Shown here: positions 1 to 4,301 of the stretch, in pieces | How positions within the stretch are numbered: position 1 is the stretch's first letter | How the letters are laid out: each line of letters begins with the position of its first letter | NCBI GenBank assembly: GCA_021795795.1 | Contig: JAJYPA010000415.1 | Span: forward strand, 1-7,448 | Length of the DNA stretch: 7,448 bases | Source of the DNA: Pseudomonadota bacterium | Lineage (GTDB): Bacteria > Pseudomonadota > Gammaproteobacteria > Halothiobacillales > Halothiobacillaceae | Reading direction: 5' to 3' | Translations under genes and position numbers: made by a program | Notes under the pieces: generated by a model | Databases searched by the model: none | Told to the model about the DNA's origin: nothing | What the model saw: only the letters and a program-made list of their open reading frames with translations

Positions 1-1450
1 TGATGAGAAAAACCAGGCCGCAGGACCGTGCCATCAGACGCTGGTCGTCTGTACCCTTGGCCCAGACTATTGTCTTCTCATGCACCTTGCGCGGCAGGAT
101 GCGCGACTGCAGCAGCTTGTCGGCTGCGTCAAAGTACAGGTAGTCCGCTGGCACCACGCTGCCGACCGGCGCGTCCACATTGGTCTGGATGACCTTGTGG
201 ATCATAGAGAGTTGGTTGCGCAGCTGGCTGTCGGTGCCGGTCTGGTCCAGTACGCGCAGGGTGTTCTCCCAAAAGCGACGGCGCACCGGCAAGATTGGGT
301 AGTCCTGCGGGAAGAATTGAATGTCGTCGGCGCGGTGGCCGATGGTGGTGCCAGCCAGGTGACGCGAGATTTCGCCCAAGTTGGTCTGCATCACCTGCTC
401 AACCGGCGCCTTTGCCTCGGGCTTTTTGGCCAGGATGACCTGACGGATCACGGCATCGACGTCAGCGTCGGACAACTCCACACGCACAGTGAAGCGGCCT
501 TCGAGCTTCTTGAGGTTGGAGGTACCGGTGACAGCTGTTTGGCCGGTACCGATGAACAGCATCTTGGCGCCGATGTTCTTGCAGCAGGCCTCGACCACTT
601 CCTGCACATCAATGGAGCGCTGGCTGTCTTCGCCGATGTACTGCTGCACCTCGTCGAGCACCACCAGGGTGAGAGGGAACTTGCCGTCGCGGGTCAGCGC
701 CTGGCGAATGGCCTTGAGCATGTCGCCGCTGGAGACGTCATGCACATAGGGGTACAGGTTGTTCAGGGTCTCGACGCAGGATGCTGGCGATGTGAACAGG
801 TTGGGCTTGGCCTTGACCAGGGCCTCGTGCAGGCCCTCGGCCACGTAGAAGTTGTCGAGCTCTTCGTTCCAGTCAAAGCCGCTCTTCTCAACATGACCCC
901 GCACCGCGTCGTAAATGCCTTCGTGCTGGAGCCACATGACAAAGCGTGCAACTGGGTACTGCTCGGGCAGGCCAACGGACTTGAACAAAATGCCCAGCAG
1001 GGCCATGCGGACAGACTTGTCGCGCGAGCTGGAACCCAGCGTGCCAGATGCTGCGTGCAAGCCGCCGTGTCGTTTGGCCTGGGTGCTGAGTTCCTTGAGC
1101 TGATCGCTCACGCCTTGTGGCAGGTTCGCGATACCCCGTGCGGTAGCGCCGTCGTCAAACGCGCTGTCGACCCAGAGGGCCCGCAACATCTTGACCATGT
1201 GCGATTTACCCGAGCCATAGAAGCCGCTGACCCAAACGGCGGGCTGTTCGGCCTGTTCGATGTTCTTCAGGTAGACGTCGAGGATGTGCTCAAGGCCCTT
1301 TTCGTACTGACCATCGCAGACGAATGTTTCGAGCTCATACCGCAGGACGGACAGTGCCTGGTTGGTTTTTTCGTCGTTGACGCTGGCCACGCCCTCGTTG
1401 ACCAGCTTACGAGTCGACGGGTCCTTTTGGTAGATGTCGCGATTGAGCAT
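1..1450 (-). CDS. brxC: BrxC, BREX type 1 P-loop ATPase (N-terminal 483 residues, cut by the left window edge)
   Basis: BrxC is the large (about 1,200-residue) ATPase of BREX phage-exclusion systems. It is needed, with the methyltransferase PglX, for site-specific host methylation and for phage blocking. Reading the minus strand from the ATG at 1450-1448 gives an uninterrupted frame to the window edge, beginning MLNRDIYQKDPSTRKLVNEG, which I recognise as the family's usual N-terminus. A Walker A motif, GFYGSGKS, lies at residues 76-83, and a Walker B-type strand, LTLVVLDE, at about 260-267. A sensor-like segment, LFIGTGQTAV, follows at about 298-307. The start is preceded by a purine-rich AAGGGGAA about five bases upstream, in the 14-base gap after brxB, so the two genes are translationally close. 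The frame shows no stop or frameshift. The missing C-terminal portion lies outside the window, so integrity of the whole gene cannot be judged. A long plus-strand frame at 80-1504 is only its antisense shadow. Confidence 0.95.
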   Translation of the reverse strand, partial: MLNRDIYQKDPSTRKLVNEGVASVNDEKTNQALSVLRYELETFVCDGQYEKGLEHILDVYLKNIEQAEQPAVWVSGFYGSGKSHMVKMLRALWVDSAFDDGATARGIANLPQGVSDQLKELSTQAKRHGGLHAASGTLGSSSRDKSVRMALLGILFKSVGLPEQYPVARFVMWLQHEGIYDAVRGHVEKSGFDWNEELDNFYVAEGLHEALVKAKPNLFTSPASCVETLNNLYPYVHDVSSGDMLKAIRQALTRDGKFPLTLVVLDEVQQYIGEDSQRSIDVQEVVEACCKNIGAKMLFIGTGQTAVTGTSNLKKLEGRFTVRVELSDADVDAVIRQVILAKKPEAKAPVEQVMQTNLGEISRHLAGTTIGHRADDIQFFPQDYPILPVRRRFWENTLRVLDQTGTDSQLRNQLSMIHKVIQTNVDAPVGSVVPADYLYFDAADKLLQSRILPRKVHEKTIVWAKGTDDQRLMARSCGLVFLI

Positions 1451-1464
1451 GTGCTTCCCCTTAG

Positions 1465-2016
1465 TCAGAATTCTTTGTCTGCGGTGATCGGTACAGCGAG
1501 GTAATTCCACCCGTCGTACCCATCCAGCAATCGGTAGTTGTTGTCTTCGTAGCTGCCAGGGAAGAATACCAGCAGACGGCCCTTCACTTTGGGAGCGAGC
1601 TTGTCCACGACCTCCTTGACCTTCAGGAAGCCGAACAGAGTGCCCACGCCTTGGAGCGCCACGACAAACTCTTCGCCGACGTTCTTGTCTTGCAGGAAGG
1701 TCTCGAACTCGGCTTCGATGTAGCTCAGGTACCTGGGCAGCAGCGTGGACAGCAGATTGGGCTTTTGGAAGTAGCTCTTAGCGTAGCGTTGGGAGGCCAG
1801 CCAGTTCGGGAACGAATTGGTCAAGTCGAACAACGCCCAGTCATGGCCCGCCGCGCGGGTTGCGATCTCGAACTCGTCGACTTTGGCCCGCAGGCGCAGC
1901 TCTTCCGTCTCGTGGTAAACGCAGAAAATGACGCGCTGGGCGGCTGCGGCGTCATCGCGCCATGGGACAGCCACGTACTTGCTGTAGGACTGGGTCAATC
2001 GCTTAATTCTGCTCAC
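1465..2016 (-). CDS. brxB: BrxB, BREX type 1 protein (DUF1788)
   Basis: This 183-residue protein is BrxB, a conserved small BREX component of the DUF1788 family. It is required for the system, but its biochemical role is not settled. Recognition rests on the overall sequence, notably VPWRDDAAAAQRVIFCVYHE near residues 17-36 and the C-terminal RLLVFFPGSYEDNNYRLLDG followed by a short strand that ends the protein. Length is normal for the family (roughly 180-200 residues). The start is a GTG at 2016-2014, preceded by GGAG seven bases upstream inside the end of brxA. The gene overlaps the last 14 bases of brxA and stops 14 bases before brxC, which suggests translational coupling in one polycistronic message. 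No membrane segment or signal peptide is visible. The gene appears intact. Confidence 0.94.
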   Translation of the reverse strand: MSRIKRLTQSYSKYVAVPWRDDAAAAQRVIFCVYHETEELRLRAKVDEFEIATRAAGHDWALFDLTNSFPNWLASQRYAKSYFQKPNLLSTLLPRYLSYIEAEFETFLQDKNVGEEFVVALQGVGTLFGFLKVKEVVDKLAPKVKGRLLVFFPGSYEDNNYRLLDGYDGWNYLAVPITADKEF

Positions 2017-2803
2017 GGAGCCACTCCATTTCCTGCGCGGTGATCAGGTTCGGAAAGAGCACCTCGATCACCTGGCCTACGCGCTTGAGCGAGATCCAGC
2101 CACGGCGCGATGCGTCCTCGGCCAACTCGAGCGTTCGTTCGAAGGAGCAGTCGAGCATCCGGGTGTAGTCGCTCTTGAGCAGCGATTCGCCTCGCAGCCC
2201 GCCGACGTAGCCCAGAAGAAGGGCCAGCGACTCTGCGCCTGGCGTCGCCACGGCACGGGCGCGCACCTTGCGGACACGGCCAGCGAGATGGCCCGACTGG
2301 GTCCAGGACGAGTTGATGTTCTGCGCGGTGGACTTGAGCGTGGCCTTGCTGAAGCGCCCGGGCTCTTGCGCGTCGAGGAACTCTTCCATCCCCTCACGGG
2401 TGACAGTGGCCCCTTCTTGAAACCCCAGGACAAACGGTGCTGTGGTCCGAAGGATGGGATCGCGCGAGTAGGCGCACAGGGCCGCCAGCAGCGGCTGCCC
2501 GTCCACGTCGCGCTGCCAGAAGAAGCGCAGCGCGCGAAACACCAACAAGCTGGGGTCAAGCGCATAGAGATCCGCCAGGTGCCGGAAGGTCAGCGCCCGC
2601 GTCCTGCCCGAGCGTTTGCCCAGGCAATTGGCGGTCTGGATGGCGTCGAGATAGTCAGCCTTGGCCGCGTCAGCCGCGTCCAAAAAGGACAGCAGGGCTC
2701 GAAGCTCGACGAGCATCATCGTCCGGGCGGTATGGACGCCGCCGCGTTCGAAACTGAACCCGAGTCGTTCCAGCGTGTTGTTGTGTTTGTTTTCTACGGT
2801 CAC
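2003..2803 (-). CDS. brxA: BrxA, BREX type 1 protein (DUF1819)
   Basis: This 266-residue frame is BrxA, the first gene of type 1 BREX operons (DUF1819). Family members with known structure are helical, DNA-binding proteins. The family is recognisable from the N-terminal FSFERGGVHTARTMMLVELR segment (about residues 16-35), the central SLLVFRALRFFW segment, and the C-terminal half with SLALLLGYVGGLRGESLLKS followed by a short winged-helix-like end (RRGWISLKRVGQVIEVLFPN). The longest supported start is a GTG at 2803-2801 with an AGGA about eleven bases upstream. That spacing is rather long, so an internal start cannot be excluded, although the ATG pair at about codons 29-30 would delete conserved sequence. 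A TATAAC hexamer on the minus strand at 2824-2819 could be a -10 element, but no good -35 lies 16-18 bases upstream. The gene directly abuts the decayed restriction-gene stretch, with no WYL-type BrxR regulator next to it. Confidence 0.93.
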   Translation of the reverse strand: MTVENKHNNTLERLGFSFERGGVHTARTMMLVELRALLSFLDAADAAKADYLDAIQTANCLGKRSGRTRALTFRHLADLYALDPSLLVFRALRFFWQRDVDGQPLLAALCAYSRDPILRTTAPFVLGFQEGATVTREGMEEFLDAQEPGRFSKATLKSTAQNINSSWTQSGHLAGRVRKVRARAVATPGAESLALLLGYVGGLRGESLLKSDYTRMLDCSFERTLELAEDASRRGWISLKRVGQVIEVLFPNLITAQEMEWLREQN

Positions 2804-2895
2804 GTTGAAGTCAGTCCTGTTATAGTCGGCATCGGCTTCAATCCGTTGTTAGTCAGGGGATCGATGGCTCGTGGCCACGCAGATTGTGATATGGT

Positions 2896-3003
2896 GATCG
2901 GTCCACTCTCCACTTGCGCAGAATGCAGCCTCCAGTTGCTGCCCCGGAGCTTCATCTTCAACATGCCGCCGGTCACGCCGTAGTCCATCTCCACGATCTC
3001 TGA
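2896..3003 (-). pseudogene. Unassigned coding-like remnant between brxA and the mmeI stump
   Basis: Immediately after the recognisable MmeI-type homology stops, a different minus-strand frame takes over. It reads approximately SEIVEMDYGVTGGMLKMKLR and continues GSNWRLHSAQVESGPI. Its codon use is strongly coding-like: of the 35 codons from GAG (3000) to ATC (2896), the first 25 all end in G or C and 30 of 35 do overall. The MmeI frame read through the same bases loses that bias. The open frame continues to a stop at 2800-2802 with weaker bias and overlaps the start of brxA by a few bases. There is no start codon with a convincing ribosome site, so this looks like a piece of a larger gene. I do not recognise the family and give no function. 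It is not the expected continuation of MmeI, nor of PglX. Confidence 0.4.
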
Positions 3004-3166
3004 GCACCCCGCCAAGATCAGATTTATTGTAGGCTACCAACCTCAAACACTTGAGAGTGATCGTCTTGTTATCAAAGGATCCCAGAAAAGCATTGGGGAA
3101 CTCGGCGGGATCGAAAGGCTGCTCCGCAAGATCGCTGTTGGCTTGTTCGATTTCTACGGCGTTCAT
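3002..3166 (-). pseudogene. 5' stump of an MmeI-type (type IIL) restriction-modification enzyme / class I SAM-dependent DNA methyltransferase
   Basis: The minus-strand frame from the ATG at 3166 begins MNAVEIEQANSDLAEQPFDP and continues with EFPNAFLGSFDNK and, at about residues 48-55, KSDLGGVL. From memory of the family this is the N-terminus of the large (about 900-1,000-residue) MmeI-like fused methyltransferase-endonucleases, which usually continue with an NNIHIA-type segment. Here the resemblance stops after about 55 residues. The frame then reads arginine-rich nonsense to a stop near 2849. The nuclease, methyltransferase and target-recognition parts are absent, so the product would be non-functional. 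Some changes within the stump (Cys at residue 40, for example) may reflect drift. The break coincides with the start of the unassigned patch in another frame, which suggests a deletion or recombination joint near 3002. The family call was made by eye without a database search. Confidence 0.7.
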
Positions 3167-3250
3167 GAGGTGCCAAGGCTGTGGTTTGCCGGCGATTTTG
3201 TCGAGGCATGACGACTCAAGTGGTCCCCCATGATTTTTGCGAGAATCGGA

Positions 3251-3550
3251 TCATTGGTCTACCGACTGCAGATCTACCTTTTGGACTTCTTCCAGATTCA
3301 CCCGCTGCCGTGCGTGCCACAAGTCAAAATGATTCTGCATGATCATCCAGCTTTCCGCAGAACGATCCAGCGCCTTGGATAACCGTAGGGCCATCTCGGA
3401 GCTGACGCCGTTGCTACCATTAAGGATACGGGCCAAGGTAGAGGCCGATACGCCGAGTTTGGTCGCCAACTGCCGTCCGGTGATCCCATTAGGTTCGAGG
3501 TAGACCTCACGGATAAATTCGCCGGGATGTGGGGGATTGTGCATTTCCAT
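3251..3550 (-). CDS. higA: HigA-family antitoxin (XRE helix-turn-helix), apparently intact but without a working toxin
   Basis: The 99-residue product opens with MEMHNPPHPGEFIREVYLEP, the hallmark N-terminus of HigA (VapI-type) addiction-module antidotes. A helix-turn-helix follows at about residues 25-46 (GRQLATKLGVSASTLARILN), then SSEMALRLSKALDRSAESW and a hydrophilic tail. HigA neutralises the mRNA-cleaving toxin HigB and represses its own operon by binding its promoter. The length matches the family and no lesion is visible. The ATG at 3550 shares one base with the stop codon of the upstream toxin remnant (TGATG), the classic higB-higA junction, and a GAGG lies about eleven bases before it. 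A second ATG two codons later is an alternative start. Because higB is broken, HigA is now an orphan. It could persist as a neutral relic, as an anti-addiction protein, or as a regulator of neighbouring genes such as BREX. The last is inference only. Confidence 0.9.
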   Translation of the reverse strand: MEMHNPPHPGEFIREVYLEPNGITGRQLATKLGVSASTLARILNGSNGVSSEMALRLSKALDRSAESWMIMQNHFDLWHARQRVNLEEVQKVDLQSVDQ

Positions 3551-3827
3551 CAGTGGTAGTCCTCATAACGCAAGACGGAGGCATGACCTTCCTAAAAATC
3601 GAAGGTCAACCACCAATACGCGTTGACCCGAATCGACCAGCGCCCCCTCTCTGTGCCTTGAAGGGGATGCAGGCAAAATCATGGAATGTCCATGTCGCCG
3701 ATCATCTGTGCGGTATCCAAGGCAGCCAGAAGTATGGGGAAGTCTTGGCGTGCAGTGCTTGGATGCCAGCGAGAGAGTCCAACGCATAGAATGTCTCCAG
3801 CCCCTCGTGACTGAACACTCCAATTGT
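3550..3827 (-). pseudogene. higB: Broken higB toxin gene (RelE/HigB family), one frameshift and two in-frame stops
   Basis: HigB is the ribosome-dependent mRNA interferase paired with HigA. Its remains are readable on the minus strand in two frames. The first part, about 3827 to 3744, reads FSHEGLETFYALDSLAGIQA then LHAK, the usual beginning of the toxin. A one-base shift near 3741-3743 moves the frame to FPILLAALDTAQMIGDMDIP. A TGA at 3681-3679 stands where the family normally has Gly in a PGF/L-x-LHPL motif. The same frame continues FCLHPLQGTERGRWSIRVNA, then a TAG at 3594-3592, then EGHASVLRYEDYH and the natural TGA at 3552-3550. Together these rebuild a toxin of about 92 residues with the correct gene order and overlap with higA. 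The exact original start is uncertain, since no ATG is left near 3827. Three independent lesions make a functional product very unlikely. Confidence 0.82.
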
Positions 3828-3885
3828 GAAGTATACGATGATGCGCAATCCGCAACAAGGCGGCGAGTTGGTGGGTGTTCGGGGC

Positions 3886-4071
3886 GCGGAGCATGCGAGA
3901 GGCCTGATAGACGTCTGGGGTAACGATAGAATCCAGCCATCGATGAAACTCTGCACCCGTCAGATGAATGTGTTTCAGCGCATCAAAGTGCCGGCGGAAA
4001 TTCTGCTCCAGAGCGGCGCAGTCGCGGATGTTGGGGCGGTAGGTGTACTTGAGGTCCTGCAGCCTCCGGAT
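3886..4071 (-). pseudogene. hsdR: Internal scrap of a type I restriction subunit gene (hsdR, N-terminal region)
   Basis: A 62-codon minus-strand stretch, from ATC at 4071 to about 3886, reads LQDLKYTYRPNIRDCAALEQ and then NFRRHFDALKHIHLTGAEF, with WLDSIVTPDVYQAS near its end. This closely resembles the segment just before the nuclease domain of type I restriction endonuclease R subunits, whose usual sequence has RPDIRDRAALE, a FREKFEALNR-like stretch and DEI-TPDVF. The resemblance stops after the LR at about 3886, where the family would continue into a DDGTPLNYTLVN-like motif. Upstream, the same frame meets a TGA at 4077-4075. Neither nuclease nor translocase motifs are present, so this is a fragment of a protein of roughly 1,000 residues. 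It sits just upstream of the broken higB on the same strand, as part of a chain of relics. The identification is by eye. Confidence 0.72.
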
Positions 4072-4301
4072 CGATCAGATCATGTCCAATAATTTGTTCG
4101 ATTATGGCCGAGCAGCGAATCGTGCAGAGGATGAGAATAGACGGAGGATCAGTATTCGCGTCGCAGTATCTGGAGGTTCAGTAAACCCTGTGCGCACGTC
4201 CTGTATGTAACGTGTCCTTTAGAGGGAGACCACTTCTACGACAATTCTTGTTGACAACGCGCCAGCTATGCACAGGAAACATCTGATGGCTGGGGTGGAC
4301 A
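4072..4301. other. Region upstream of the relaxase gene with no convincing gene; possible control region
   Basis: About 230 bases separate the hsdR scrap from the relaxase start, and the first part is visibly less GC-rich than the flanking genes (27 of 60 bases are G or C in 4081-4140). Visible items are a perfect 8-base palindrome, GTGCGCAC, at 4190-4197; an imperfect repeat ACGTCCTGT / ACGTGTCCT at about 4196-4218; and a TTGTTGACAA dyad at 4248-4257 containing the -35-like TTGACA (4251-4256). No good -10 lies 16-18 bases after that hexamer; TATGCA at 4267-4272 is too close. A 42-codon plus-strand frame, 4082-4210, lacks a ribosome site and the expected third-position bias. The region plausibly holds the relaxase promoter, and perhaps an origin of transfer, but I see no nic-site sequence that I can identify. 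Confidence 0.35.

Noticed and set aside
80..1504. 474-codon open frame on the plus strand
   Set aside because: It is exactly antisense to brxC, which has clear family motifs. Long antisense frames are expected in high-GC genes with strong third-position bias.
1651..2043. 130-codon plus-strand frame opposite brxB
   Set aside because: It is an antisense shadow of brxB and the end of brxA, with no recognisable domain.
2288..2983. 231-codon plus-strand frame opposite brxA and its upstream region
   Set aside because: Most of it is antisense to brxA. There is no family resemblance and no ribosome site of note.
3826..4092. 88-codon plus-strand frame
   Set aside because: It mirrors the hsdR scrap and higB start on the minus strand, where the similarity lies.
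4082..4210. Plus-strand frame of 42 codons starting MSNNLFDYGR
   Set aside because: It has no convincing ribosome site, and its third positions lack the G/C preference seen in the real genes here. I do not recognise it. A small orphan gene is not fully excluded.
4251..4272. TTGACA with TATGCA as a sigma-70 promoter for the relaxase
   Set aside because: Only ten bases separate the two hexamers, far short of the usual 16-18, so I mention the -35-like element but do not call a promoter.
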